Below are positions 50,991-63,780 of a stretch of 64,000 nt of DNA, piece after piece. Each line of letters opens with the position of its first letter. The stretch's first letter is position 1. The notes below the pieces were generated by a model, which was given only the letters and a program-made list of their open reading frames with translations, was not told the origin of the DNA and did no database searches. This DNA is from Ifrita kowaldi (Eukaryota; Chordata; Aves; Passeriformes; Cinclosomatidae), in the NCBI GenBank assembly GCA_013398055.1, contig VZRS01001723.1:1-64000 (forward strand), read 5' to 3'. The position numbers and the translations under genes were made by a program.

Positions 50991-53900
50991 AAAATGAACT
51001 TTTTTTATGTTGTATACTTTCTCTGTTCATTCTTGTCATGGGAACACAATGCTGTTATCGATACAGCATTCCCTAGCCTGCTTTCCAGAACTTCTCAAGT
51101 TCATTATTCTCTGTTAAGGTATTTAGGAGCTAAATTGAGCAATGCCATTTCATTACGAAATATAATGATTGGAAAGAGGACAAATGGTTGTATCCTGAAT
51201 CTTGTTTATCAGTTAATTCTTTGTTATTGTACAGCAGCAATTGCATATGCAAAACGGAATTCTAATTACATTCTGCATAGCAGTGTAGTAGTTTTATCAA
51301 TGCTATTTAGCTGCATAATGCACACAGCACAAACTGTGGTACAGCAATATAAATAATTGGTTTAATTTGCTATTAATGAATCTACGAAATGACATTATAT
51401 TAGTATTTTCAGAACAAGTGGTTAATTACAAATATAATTTGCATGTTACCCTCTGTTGCTGGTGGATGTATTTGTTGACCTTGGTTATAATTATTTTGTG
51501 GAGAATTTCTCATAGTGGGATGTGCCAGAAGGTTTGTGCCAAGCTGTCTAAATTTTGGCCCCCCCATGTCCCTGTAAACTCCTGCACTAAGCTGATAGTG
51601 AAGGTATTCTGGAAGTTTGAGTGGTTTTGGCAATGGGCAAAGAGAAGAAGGTGGAAGAAACGTGATGGGAGGTTGCTTTTTCTCATGCACCACAAGCATT
51701 ATTTCATCTACCTTCTAGCTATAAAACAGATTAGGTCTGAAAAAGTGATTTATCAAAGTTCATTCCTCCTTTGCCTCTTTGGCAAAGAATTTTGCCATCA
51801 TAAGGTCATGGTGTTTCTGACTGCAGCAGTTCAGCAGTTTACTCATGTAGGCTGGGTTTTGTGGCTGCTTTTGCAGGAGGAGCAAAATGTAAGTGGGCCC
51901 TAAAAACCCAGTCAGTCGGCAAACATAGCATGAGGTGTAATTACCCAGTCACTGTGTGGCTTTTAGGAAAAGAAGCTAGGGGGTAGTTAAATACACCTGA
52001 ATGACTGGCCCCAGAAAGCTCCCTCCCCCAGTTCAATCAATGTCTTACTACATAATAAACCACGTAGAGAGGTGAGAATTACGCTTCATGGCCAAAGCTT
52101 TGTTCTGCAAAGGTGGCTGGAATCAGATAATCAAAATAATTGTTACTGCCAGATGTTATCTTGTTAGGGGAAAGTAGCACTGATTACAGCTCCTTTGTGG
52201 ACAAGGTAATGTTTATTGCTAACTGTGGGGAAAAATTATTAAGGTTTTAAGGCTGAAGTTCAGTTGTGTTGACTGTCACTTGAAAATAAGTGTTTGAATG
52301 TGTTTTTGTCTGCCTTTGAGCAGACATTCCTTTCACTGTAATCTCAAAATTCCTATTGTTGTCCTATTTTTATTAAATTTGCTGGCACTCCCTGTTGATC
52401 ATCATCTTAAATAAACTCCAGTAAGGCTGAAAGAGCAACAAGCAAGTTTCCTTTTAATCTTTGAGCTCAAAGTGGTTCAGTATCTTACTATTTTAAAACT
52501 ACATCGTGTTGACAGTAAGCTTCTAGCCTAAATAGCAGTTTGCTCAAAGGAGCTGAGCACCTAAATTATCCAGCTGCTTGCACATCTGTCTCTTCATTGA
52601 TAACTGAATATGAGCTGCCTGATGTTAAATGGTGCATATCTGGGCTACCTGCATTTCTCTCTCTCCTGTTGCCTCTGGACTGAACAGTGGCACCCTATTA
52701 AACTTTCAGTCTCCACCTGTCCAGGCCTTCAATAGGTGTTCGTTTCTATGCTGTGGCTGCTCCTAAGGACACAGGAATTTTAGTATTAACCACAGTTGCT
52801 TGAGGTGTTTATCCCTGCAGGTCTCTTTTGATAGGCAGAAAAAAAAGGATATAGAAAAAACAACATGACCTGTTAGTGGAACTAAGAAGAGAACAATTCA
52901 GTGTGCATCAGCTTCAACTCAAGGGACAAGTCCAACTTGCCTTGGGTACTGTTTCCTGTGCTTCAACTATTTGAAAATGCCATCACTTCTTTTCTGATCT
53001 AAGGCTGTCCCTTTCCTTTGTTTTCTACCAAGTGATATTTTTGGTTGGGAATTTCAAAAATAATCAGACAGTTATCTGAAATGTTATACTTGAAACTGCT
53101 GCAGGCTATTAGCTAGATGCTGTATTAATGTTTTGCTTAGAGTCATAATGTGTGTCCTGCCCATGCCCATGATGCCTCACATCTTCCATCAAGAGGAGTA
53201 TGCTCATACCAGCAGTATTGGTATGAGCCCATGGTCTTAGTGGTTATTTCCCCAGCATCACTCATCTGTTTGCTTCTGACATTGGCCCTCTCTCAATGGA
53301 GTTAGCAAGGCATGACGTCAGATATTTTAATTCTTTGTCTGTATTCTTGCTCCTTGATCACTTACTAATAATTTTTCTCCTTGTTTTTCATCTTAGAGAA
53401 GAATTGCAGTAGCCTTGGGATTTCAGTTTCTTCACATGAAAAGTATATGTTTGAGGGGGAGGTGAATAAGAAACCTCTGTCCCCGCTTTTCTCTTGATTC
53501 TTACGGACTCAACCATGTAATTGTGCTCAAGTTGTACTTCACTTGATTCAGGATTTAGTTCACTTGACTGAAATTGCTTTGTTTTCCACCCTGCTTTTTC
53601 TACTCTAATAAGCAGAATGAAGATTGTTGCTGTTGAAACATGTACACTTTCTGTTAAGCCACATGAACCTGCAAATCTTTTTGCTAAGATTTGAAAAGTC
53701 AGACATTAAGGGGAATCACGGAAAGGGTACTGACTGGTCAACAGCAAGTTTATTCAATTCAGTGTCATGGTTAGACTTATTAGACTTCCTGTCTGCTTCT
53801 CTGGAAACAGAACTGCAATTTCTTTTTATCTGCTGTGGCTGCAGACTTACGGAGTACATGCATTAACCAGGGCAAATGGTCTGTAGTTAGTTTAGGAATT

Positions 53901-54554
53901 TAATCTAAAACAAAACTAGAGATTTACCCATCTTCCTGGTTTATCAGTCTTGTTTCTGGCTGTGTTCACTGTTCTTGGCTTCCCTTCCCATCTGGGACAT
54001 CGCTGCTGCCCTGGGAAGGTTAGACAAAAGTTGAGCCAATTTGTGTTGCACCACTGCCTGCAGCTAGTGGTCGTGGGCGTTTCTGGTCCAAGTCCCTGGG
54101 AATTCCCTGGTATTCGTATCCATGCCTCTGTCTGATCTGCAGGCTCCTCCCTTGCCTCCAGAATAATTTCTTCAGCCAGGATCTTGCCTTTTTTTTTTCC
54201 TATCTCTCTTCTGAGACCACTGCTTCTCTTTGGGAATGTCAAGCTGTCTGGTTTTCCCATGCTAAACAGTCTGTGCAGAAGCACAACGTGTTTTCATCCT
54301 CCACAGTGGTTGTTCTCATGTGACAGGTCAATCCCCTGCTGCCTGGTAGCATTCTCAGTGTAAACAATTTTTCCCACATGCAGAGGATCTGTATTCAAAT
54401 TGGTAGAATCAGATCTTTCCCAAAGCAAGTTAGACTTTGCTCTTATTTTATTGTTTTGTTGTTGGTATTTTTGCTTCTAGAAGAACAGGTGCCCTTATGT
54501 TGCATCATTTTCCTAATTTCCAAACAGATTGTAGTGGAGAGCAAAATTTTAACT
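50991..54554. other. AT-rich stretch with a possible regulatory segment, no supported gene
   Basis: Two + strand frames in tandem (50994-51356, 120 codons; 51367-51903, 178 codons, the longest in the window) show no domain, signal peptide or splice context and read as hydrophobic, cysteine- and tryptophan-rich chance translations. The same DNA carries many homeodomain- and POU-like motifs (see findings). A 122-codon - strand frame at 53916-54284 lies in locally GC-richer sequence, again with no recognised domain. Confidence 0.5.
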
Positions 54555-54642
54555 TGCACTTTCTGGTTGCAGAAATGAATGAATGATAAAATGAATGATA
54601 TGAATGCACCTTCTGGTGGCAGAAATGAATGAATGATAAAAT
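54555..54642. repeat. 50-bp tandem duplication
   Basis: A 38-base segment (TGCAC, T or C, TTCTGG, then a GCAGAAATGAATGAATGA core) occurs at 54555-54592 and again at 54605-54642, with two substitutions and a period of 50. The linker also carries ATGAATGA units, suggesting slippage on a tetranucleotide core. Confidence 0.92.
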
Positions 54643-57600
54643 ATCTGCACAGCCCCACTGTGTGAAGAGGATCTGTGTCACTGTGTGACAGGAGGTTTGT
54701 TCATTTGTAGCTGAAGTATTAACTGCTTAGGCCCAGGGTGCTTGTACAATATTGATTTTTCACTTTGCAAAAAAGACATTAGTGTTTGTATTTAAGAAAA
54801 AGGAATTGGGAAGTGCGTATCAGAACAGTGGGACCACAGTTTACATAGGAGAAAGATTAATATTAGCTACATCTCACCACTTGTTATTCTATCTCAGCAT
54901 TTCATTAACATTGTAAGGTTGTTTTGCACTTGGTTCCTTGGGAATATGAAGCTTAATGTTGAAAGACATCTAGTCTGACAGTTCTGCCCTCTGGATAGCT
55001 TAGAAAGGGCTTTTTTGGAGGACCTACCCCTTTCAGGGCCTCTGTTGTTGGTCCTTTGCTAATTACTCATACAAAACTTGCTTTTCCTTCAGCAGACATC
55101 AAAGGAAATTTTGCTAATTTATTTTTGAGGATTTGTCCTGAAAATAGAGATGACCACCTGGAAAGTAAAGAGTTTTTTGAATTTCATCATAGCTGTCCTG
55201 CATAAGGCCATCCTGAAAAAATGAGTCTTTCAATTAGAAGTGTGGAATGGACGTACCAGAAATTATAAATATTAAACATTTATTAGCTGAAGTATTCCAA
55301 TATTGAAATAGTCTGATATTTCTTCTTGGGCTGCTCAATAGATACGTGAGATTTAACTTCAATTCCAGAGAATGGATTTGGCATTATAATGTAGATAAAA
55401 GTAAATGTTCGGAAATTCTTTAAAATCTTTTAACTTGCTCTTTATTTTCCGAAGTGTTTTACCCAGCAGGTTAAAATGTAGCATCCATAAATTTCCCTGA
55501 AAATGCCATAGAGTATTCTATTGCAATCTTTTTTTTTTTTTTTAGATCTCAAAAATATGAAGAATTTGTGAAATACAGACAGGTTGATGTTCTTGTTCTA
55601 ATATTCCTATTTGCTGATATTGTTGATGTTTGTGTCCTCACTCCTTATGCTCAGTTTATAATTTATCTTTGCATTAATGCAACTTTTGCATTTCACTCTG
55701 TGTGCAGTGGCCAAGTTTTTTGTGTTGCTGAAGCCTGCTCACATTGGTAGCACTATTGTATTTCTGAAAACAAGGACTTGGATGATGCAGTTGGTGATCC
55801 AGTTCTATTGGGGGCTGAGCAGAATCATAACTCTGAACTATTTTAGAAGCAAAAGCATTTCCTGAAATCTGAGTGTCTCTTTTCTCTGTAAATAGAAAAT
55901 TTACAAAATTTAATTCACAATGTACTTTAAGTAATGACTGTGTTCTTAAATCATTCTCTCAGAAAAATGAGGGAAGTTAAAGAAATCCACTTTACTTGGC
56001 AACATTTGTACCCCAAGTTGCAAAATACAAGTAATAGGATCCTCAACTTGAATGATTTTATTTGTTTAAAAAAAGGAATTTTTATCAGAATATTTTGAAA
56101 GTATAGCAAGGACTTCCTGCTGTGCTTTTATTTGGTACTTGATGTTGGCGAGTTTTGAGCCAACAGTGTGTATCCTTTGTCTTCCTTTCACATGTTACTG
56201 TAGACAAAGTGGTGGTATTTTTATTTTTCTTCTCAAACAATAATCAAGATAGAGAGCTTCCTGGGTCAGGAGTTTATAACAGATACTCTTTGTCATGTAA
56301 GTAAATTCAGAATCCTCTAAAGAATCTCAAGTGTGAGAATGAATCATTGCTAAGGAGTAACTTCCACCCCTCTCTTGGGAACCTCATTTCGCTCCCTCAG
56401 TGGAAACAATGGATCAGCTCTGAGCAGCTCATCTTGAACTTTGGTCCACAGTCAGAAGAGTGAGGGCTTGTGCTTTGTGGCAACCTGGAGTCAACTTGTA
56501 GCTCCTTATTCCCAGTAGTTAAATTTCATTAAAAGACAAGCAAATTATATTGGAGAGCTTGCTGAAATTACTGTCCAGTATAAGCAGTTTCACTTGCAAA
56601 TGTTTATATACAAGAGTGAGCCGTGTTTACTGTATAAGTAATGGCAATTTTAAAATAAATTGACTATTTGTGTTCTTGATTATTGCAGCTTGCACTAGGC
56701 AGCATCAAGCAATTTGTGTCTCAGGTGCTGTCTTATAAAGTACATACTTTCAGGTAGTGTTCAATGATAGTCATCAATTGACCATGACCCCACAAGGTTA
56801 TAAAATAAGAATCTTTCAGTTTGAAAAGCAGTAACTTTTTCAGCTCAGGAAGTTTGATTTGAATGTCTGATCAGGTACAGACTTTAAAACAGCTGACAAT
56901 GACTAAAGAATTCAGATTTGGTGTGCTGTTTCTAATTAGTGATACATGAAAACACAGCAAGGGGACCAAACTGGAACAACTGGAAGTTTGTGCAGAATTG
57001 CAGGAGCTTGGTCTGGTTGGTAGAGCAAAGATGTAGTGGGACAGTCTGCTGACTGGAGTGCTGGAATGTGTGGATCCAGGATTAAGAGACTGGGGATGGG
57101 GAGTGTGTCCTGAGAGGAGTGGTTTGAATGCATGGAGCTGTGCTTTGAAATAGGAAATGAGTCCATGGAGAGCTCTTTGGGTAAAGATCATTAAGTAAAA
57201 TGGTCATCAGAAAAAATCTTTCTCCCTTATAGTGTTCTAGTTTGAATACTAAGGCCTGGAAATACTTGGCATCAGTTATTGTTTCTTAAGAACCTTTTGT
57301 CTCAGCCCCTTTGAGACTGGTGAACTTTAAGGGGAGTATATAAATAAATTATGAAGTATTTGCATATAATATTGAGCAACCTGCATACTAAAATTTAGAA
57401 GATTAAGGTAAGGTATTCTTTCCTTGATATTTCTAAAGAAATGGCAAGAAAGAGTAAAATCATAGAGATAGGTAAAAGCAGATTCCATTCTATGAAGGAG
57501 AGATGAGAAAAAGTAGGTTTGTTTGGTCTGTGTTTTTTTATTCAAAGATCAGTGGTGTCAGGAGGACCATAAAGTGGCAAATGTGTAGTGGTAATACCGG

Positions 57601-60544
57601 GAAGTCCTCTTGTCCTTTGTGAGCAAAGGACACAATTTTCACAGGGAGATTCTTCCCATTTTGAGGCATCCAGAGGCTAATTGGTATAAAAAAAAAGGTT
57701 TTACCTTATGATGAAAGATCACAGGGTTGATAAGGTCTACCACAGTTTTCTAGGTATGAAATAAGCTGGGTTTGATTGCTTCATACTTTGACTTTTTGGT
57801 CAGACTTAAAAAAAAAATAAAAAAAAAATTTCTATGATTATACCTCCTACAGTTCCTGTGAGTTGAATGCACTTTTCTGAAGTGTTCAGTATCCAGTAAT
57901 TCTCATTAATGTTCATACAGGTCTCTTTCAAGAAAACACATGAAGATAATCTGTACTGCGGAATGCAACAAGCTGGAAATAAAACAGATTTTTAGCATGT
58001 TCTTTAGTAATGAGATACACTTGCTTTATCAAAATAAACAAACCAGAAGAATGGAGGCATGGCTAGTCTTTAAAAGAAATCATAGGCCTGCCTGATAATA
58101 AAGAACTGTTCAAGAGCAATTCATCCTTGGGAATTGATTACCTCTGTCATCCAGCCAAGGTCAGTGACACATTCAGTGAACAGCTACATCAAAGGCAGAA
58201 GCATAAATTAAAAGAATTCTGTAACTCCAAGTCAGTTTGAGCATAAAATCTAAAAAACCCTGCAGTTTGTAGGGTCTCCCTTAGTCTTTTCAGTTTTTGC
58301 ATAAGGGTTTGTTGTCTTCTTTGTGGTATCTTTTATTGTTAATAATTCTCTCCCAAATGCTTCCAGAAGAGCCCAGGAAAATCAAATCTTGGTTGTGCTC
58401 TGGTACTGCCAGACTGCTGTAGACAGTAGACAAAAGCTCACACATTCAGTATGTTGGTAAACCTGGAAGTAATCCTACTAAAATGAATTTGACTACTGAT
58501 AGTTGTCACTAAGTAAAAGAGGAAATTTCTGTCCTCAAAAGCAGAACATTTCCAGTGCTGGGAGCATGTACATGTGCACATGCCCTGGCACTTGGACTCC
58601 ACAAGTAGTGCTGTCACAGCCAATATTTGTATATAAACGAAGGTGGTTATTTTATTTGCGCCAAACACAGATGTTTTAAAAGTTAAAATATAAATTTAAA
58701 GGATTTAAATGATGCTGTCTCCTTTTGTGCCCCACTGCCCCAACAGTCAACCAGAATCCTTTACCACTCCTTTTCCTGCAGCTTGATTTAAAGGTTATAA
58801 ATAATTCTCCTCAGTAGGTTTTGCTTTGGAGTCCAACTTTTGAACTTTAATATACACCACTATACTATATTTTTACACTGGCAAACAGTTGACTGAGACT
58901 AGGTAATATGATTATAAAGCTGTTTGCTCTTGCCTCCTTTAACAAAAAAAAGAAAAATAACAACAGAAAGTGTGACTAAAATAGGCCTGAATGGCGTTAG
59001 GGCAAGAAGATTCTGTTACCACATGCGAAACCTTGTTTGGTGTCACCTGTGACTATTGGGGATGCTCTGTAGCCTTTTAAGGAAAACAAGCTGTGGGATT
59101 GTCTAATGTTTTGTGTTCCCTTCCAATTCTCTCTCTGTATCCCCTGGTCTATGTGTTGTATGTATTCACCCTGCGGATGGTCTGAAGCAGAGATCATACT
59201 GCTTTTTCTGTCTGGATGTCATGTAGTGAGTCTGGATACTTGTTTGAGAACTTAATGTATTGATATTTGTTTGCACAATACAGGCAGGGGCTTCTTCCTC
59301 GGTATAGACCCTTCTACTTTATGTAGCATGACTCGTGGGCAGTAAGGTTTATTTCCTGTTTGCTTTAAATTTACAAATACCTGTTTTTTAGAAGTCTCCT
59401 GAACTTTATGTAGAAGGTTTTATTTATTTTTTAAATTACAATGGCTGTGATGCAGGAATAGGAAGGAAACAGCTATGTTAATCAAAGCTGTCAGCTCTTG
59501 TTACTGGAGCACTCTTTGTATCAATTTTTAAAGTGTTTAATAAAACATAGGGAACGTTTCTCCTCTTTCTAGTCTGTAGTCATCTGACTGCACTGAAGTC
59601 AAAGGAAGGCACTTTTCATGTGCAGTGCAGTAATGCGAAGAGAATGATAGATTCTCTTCTGCTGAAGGTTTCAGCATCTGGTAAGCAGTTTCTTTTCCTA
59701 GGTTGAAAAAGAAATCAGCAGTAGGTAATGGCCTCTGTTTAAAACTCTTGATGCACTGTTGGCAGCTTTTCCTGGCTAGCTCTAGTGTACTGGTTATCTT
59801 CCATATAAATTTTGGGTCAAATTCTAAGTAAATTTACTTCTGTGAATCAAATACAGCTCTAATTCATTTTGCTTGTGGAAGGACTAAGAGGATAATTTCA
59901 TCTCTTGGTTTTATTACATATTCTCATTTTGCGATTTCATCCATGCGTATTAAAAAAAAATGAGAGTGCTTGATTTTGCATGAGGCCCAGAAATGCAGTG
60001 CCATCCTTTCTGAAGACTCTAAAGTCTGTGTTGTGTACTAAGTGCATCAGTAGTTCGGCTGGGTTTCCAAGGTGCAGTCATTCCTGAGGCAGGCTTTGGC
60101 AGCCACATAATTAAGACAGGACAGAGTGCAGCAGTTTAGCTCTGGAAACAAGCAAGAGTATTGCACTGAATTGAGATGGAAATTATGAGGGTGCACCTCA
60201 GCCAACTCAGGCTATCTAGCTGGTATAGCTACAGGAGGGACAGGAACTCTGCACTTCTCATTGATGAAAAATAAAACTTGTTTCACTGTGATTCTATAAG
60301 AGAAGGGATTGAGTAAAGGCATCTCTGTAAAAGTTAGTGCTGAAAACTTCAGAGAAGGAAATAGGAAAGTGTCTACAGAAACCATTTTAAAACTAATTGG
60401 AATGTAAAACAGTTGCAGGTTGACACAAAAAAGTGCTGTGCTGACCTTTTTATTTTTTTCTTCCTTCTTTTCCCATTTATCAGATTTTCATCCCATTCTA
60501 CATCTACAGCCTTCAGAACAAATTCTGGCAAGAGTATTCAGTGT
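54643..60544. other. AT-rich stretch, no supported gene
   Basis: A T17 run lies at 55529-55545 and an A-rich run at 57808-57828. No exon, transposable element or RNA gene is recognised. The - strand frames near 56.87-57.19 kb lie in moderately GC-richer sequence and show no domain. Confidence 0.6.
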
Positions 60545-60750
60545 CAGTCTTCCCCCCCTCTCCTTAAATCTGTTTTCCCAGAGGCCCCACCCCTGTTGCT
60601 GATGGGCTTCAGCCTTGGCCAGTGGTGGATCCATCCTGGAGCCACTGGCATTGGCTCCACTGGACATGGGGGAAGCTTCTGGCAGCTTCTCACAGAAGCC
60701 ACCCCTGTGGCCCCTCCGCAACCAAAACCTGGCCACACAAACCCAATACA
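60545..60750 (-). mobile_element. avian ERV LTR, 5' (U3) fragment
   Basis: On the - strand it begins TGTATTGGGTTTGTGTGGCC, the 5' terminus I recall for a common songbird ERV LTR. It continues through GGGGTGGCTTCTGTGAGAAG, AGCTTCCCCCATGTCC, GAGCCAATGCCAGTGGCTCC and GGCCAAGGCTGAAGCCCATC. A TATA-like AGATTTAAGG near the left edge would be the promoter position. Sequence beyond about 60545 no longer matches, so the R-U5 part is missing. Several overlapping frames on both strands here are by-products of this GC-richer fragment. Confidence 0.75.
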
Positions 60751-62365
60751 GTCACCATGAGGACGAGATGTTTCCCCAGGACAGAAAAAAAATCAACTCC
60801 TATGAATTCCTCTTTCTCATACAGAAAGATGCCTTGAACACTCTATAATGAAAGTTTTATATGTGAGAGGGATTGTCAACATAATCCTATATTGTTCTTT
60901 GATGTGCCCCAAAAATACTGCTGCAGAAGGTATTAAACAATAAATCATGTGCATGCCCCTGCTTCCCCCCCCCCCAGCACAGTTTGTCTCTTTACTCTTA
61001 ACCAATTTTTGTCAGGGTGAATTTCCTGTTTCTCTGGGCTTATTGAATTCTCAATAAGCCATTCCCAATAACCAAATAAGGTTTTCTCTTTGTGTCACGT
61101 GTGTGTTAGTACCTTCTTGCTCAGCATTCATTATCACATTATTTCATAATTTCAGGGGGAAAGTAAACCAGTAACAATCTTGTGTCAATCTCCTTTACAC
61201 AGTGGAAGCAAATCTCTTTTATCCTTTAGGTGCAAAGAAATGCTTTGCACAGTGTGTTTTAGCATCACTGAGCTGGTAATTGTGTGAAAACCACTAGGTC
61301 CAAGTCTTTAGATATCAGCTGTTGCCAGTCTCCAGAGAATTTGCTGTGACCTGTGAGTAGATCAGATGTAAGATAACCAAGACGTGTGTGCATCTCAGTC
61401 CACATGACCACCCTATCCACACAATTGCATTAAAAATTAAAGAGCCATTTATTTTCAGTGCTGCTGTAGTGGGTCTGTGTTCCCCTCATATTGGGATAAA
61501 TATTAAGATCAATGATTTGCCGTATTTTTCACTGAAAAATACTGAAATCCAGTTCTGGATCCAAAGCTTAGGTCCAATATATTTAAATTTTAAAATTTGA
61601 ATAATTAGAATTTTATCCTCTCCCTTAAAGAATGTTGTACCTTTCTAATTTTTAGTAATGGGGAAATATAAATTAAACAGAGCTCACTCTTTAGCCCTTC
61701 TTGCTGGTTTTTGTTCTTGCCTTTTCGTAGATAAGAACAAGGTTCCAGGCTTGCCTAAAGAGCTGCTAATCTGTTTGTTCTTGATCTTTTAAACCTCTTT
61801 CCAAGAGGCCACAATACTGACTCTAAGGTTTCTGAGTTGTTCTTTTCTTTGCTTTTCAATCACTAAAGACTACAGGGCCTCCTGCTAAGACAGTTATTTT
61901 TATTTTCTTTCCTGTAGTAAAAAGTGTGCTGCATTTTAACAAGGCTTCTGTTTTTAAACAAATGAAAAGGTGCCCTGAGCAGAGGTATTTGTACAACACT
62001 GTAACCATTATAATGGTTCTCTTCAGGCAAAGTGAGACACAGAAAATAAGGTCCTTTCTTATCCTAACTCTGGAATCATTAGAGTGGGAGGCTAATAAAG
62101 TACAATTGTAAATTCTGAAGGAGTGTGGGCTTTGTGGTTGTGGGTGTGTTTGTGTTAGGAGTCTTTGCTATTTCACCTGCTAAACGTGAGCAAAGCTTTT
62201 TTCTGGCTCTGAGAGACCTGCCTCCCTCTTATTTTCACTGAAGTGGTATTTGGCACTCTTGGGCCTCTGTTTATGAATCCATCTCTTTAGCTTTTGAAAT
62301 TACATGGCAAATTCTTTTTCTTTCTTCATGCTGGAGCTGCTGCCTAGCATTCCTGATTTTAGGAT
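60751..62365. other. AT-rich stretch between two LTR pieces
   Basis: A C11 run sits at 60965-60975 and a perfect 10-bp inverted repeat at 61037-61060. No retroviral coding remnant is recognised between the LTR pieces, and both are on the same strand but cover different parts of an LTR. No exon is supported. Confidence 0.6.
61037..61060. repeat. perfect inverted repeat, 10-bp arms, 4-base loop
   Basis: GGCTTATTGA at 61037-61046 and its exact complement TCAATAAGCC at 61051-61060 flank ATTC. It could form a small hairpin. Context gives no function. Confidence 0.9.
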
Positions 62366-63780
62366 TGTCACGGTTTGACGCTGGTTAGACACCAAGCACC
62401 ATGAAAAACTATTCACTTACTTGCCTCTGCTATAAGCTGAGCAGAGAAGGGGAAATTAAAACTTCATTTCATGAGGTAAAATAAGGATTATTGAGGAAAA
62501 TGGAAAAAACCTCAAGGCAAAACAGATCCAAACTTATTCAAATAAAGAAGATTTATTACAAACAGAATTAAAAGTAAAAAGAATAATGAGAAACTAAAGC
62601 AAACTTCCAGAACACTTTTCTGTTCCAGTACCTCCGTCTTTCCACCAAACCGCACAAGGGAACAAACATGGGGTTTTGGTCAGTGTTTCATTTCTTAAGA
62701 GTCTTTCTTTAAGGAAAAGAGTTTCTTCTGCTGTGCCATGGGATTCGTCCCATGGAAGATAGTTCTCGGCGAACTTCTCCAGCATGGCTTCAAACTTCAC
62801 AAACAACAGTCTGCCTGAATCTGCTGCAGTGAAAAAATCCCTCCCACAAAATCTTGCACTCTTCTCACAACTGCCATCACGGGTCAGAGTAGTCACGGGG
62901 TTTTAGTCTTTCAAGGATGAGCTATTCCAGCCTGAAAGCAAAGGCTCTCTTCTTCAATCTCTAAAAGCCTTTCACAGCATCTATGGGCTCTGGTGTTGAG
63001 CACTTTTTTTCATGGGCTGTGCGTGGATTTCTGCATTCCCCCATGTACCTCATCTCATGAATTATAGGAAAACAATTTGCTGTATTGTAGTCCTCACCAC
63101 AGCTTGCAGGAGAATTTCAGCTTCAATGCTGGGAGTGCCTCCTCTCTCTCCTTTCCTCCACCAACCATGGCGCCATGTTAGCCTCTTCTCATGTGGTCTG
63201 ACTTGGAAGAAAGTTCATGTCTGTTCAGTCTGAGAAGTTGATCTTGTCTGGGCTCTGCATTGGGAAAGACTCACCCTGTCTCTCATTGCCGGCTGTGTGG
63301 TGTTTTCCCTCGGTTCGGGCTGAGCCGCGCTGGCCTCAGAGGCCCACTGGCACCGTGCGGGCCACGGCGGCCTCAGATGAATCTTGACCACATGGTCCCG
63401 GCCTCAGCTGGGGGGGTTTTCTGGCTGCACAGCTGCTCGCGGCTCCGGGGTGGCTCTCTCCTGGTGGCCCAGCCTCGGCCACTGTGCTGGGGGGCCCCGG
63501 CGGCCCACTCCAGGAGGAGGCCCAGGGGACCCCCTCTCTCACTACCCCTCGGTGGAAGAGCAGGAAAAGGAACTTCTCGCGGTCTCTTCTTTCTTAAATA
63601 TGTAAATCATAGTGGCGTTACCAGCTTGTTCAATTGGCCTAGCAACCTGCCCATCAAACCAAGTTTCCCTAAGCTGCTAAACTACCAGAAGGATCTTAGT
63701 TTTCCTGTAATGCTGAGAAGCGATACTTCTTTGTCTCCACATCCCAATGAAAGGAGCATAAAGAAAGAATGATCCACACA
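62366..63780 (-). mobile_element. avian ERV LTR or LTR plus leader, - strand
   Basis: The left edge (+ strand TGTCACGGTTTGACGCTGG) is the reverse complement of an LTR 3' end, CGTCAAACCGTGACA, closely like the end of the 21560 LTR. Blocks such as CAGCCTGAAAGCAAAGGCTC and GGTTTTAGTCTTTCAAGGAT are ones I recall from passerine LTRs. On the - strand, ACATATTTAAGAAAG at about 63604-63590 is a TATA-like promoter. A GC- and CpG-rich segment (about 63300-63540) lies downstream of it, and a donor-like CAGGGTGAGT follows near 63280-63271. At about 1.4 kb it is long for an LTR, so it may contain a nested insertion or be a composite. The right boundary is a guess; no target-site duplication was found. Confidence 0.65.
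63590..63604 (-). promoter_or_regulatory. TATA-like box of the ERV LTR
   Basis: The - strand reads ACATATTTAAGAAAG, matching the ATATTTAAG promoter core I recall for related songbird LTRs. The GC-rich transcript leader would lie downstream (to the left). Activity cannot be judged from sequence. Confidence 0.45.

Noticed and set aside
60413..60848. Cluster of overlapping frames on both strands
   Set aside because: They coincide with the GC-richer ERV LTR fragment; no domain, and frames on opposite strands overlap fully.
63260..63772. 170-codon + strand frame rich in Gly, Pro and Arg
   Set aside because: It lies antisense to the GC-rich leader of the ERV LTR; the composition follows from GC content and no domain is visible.
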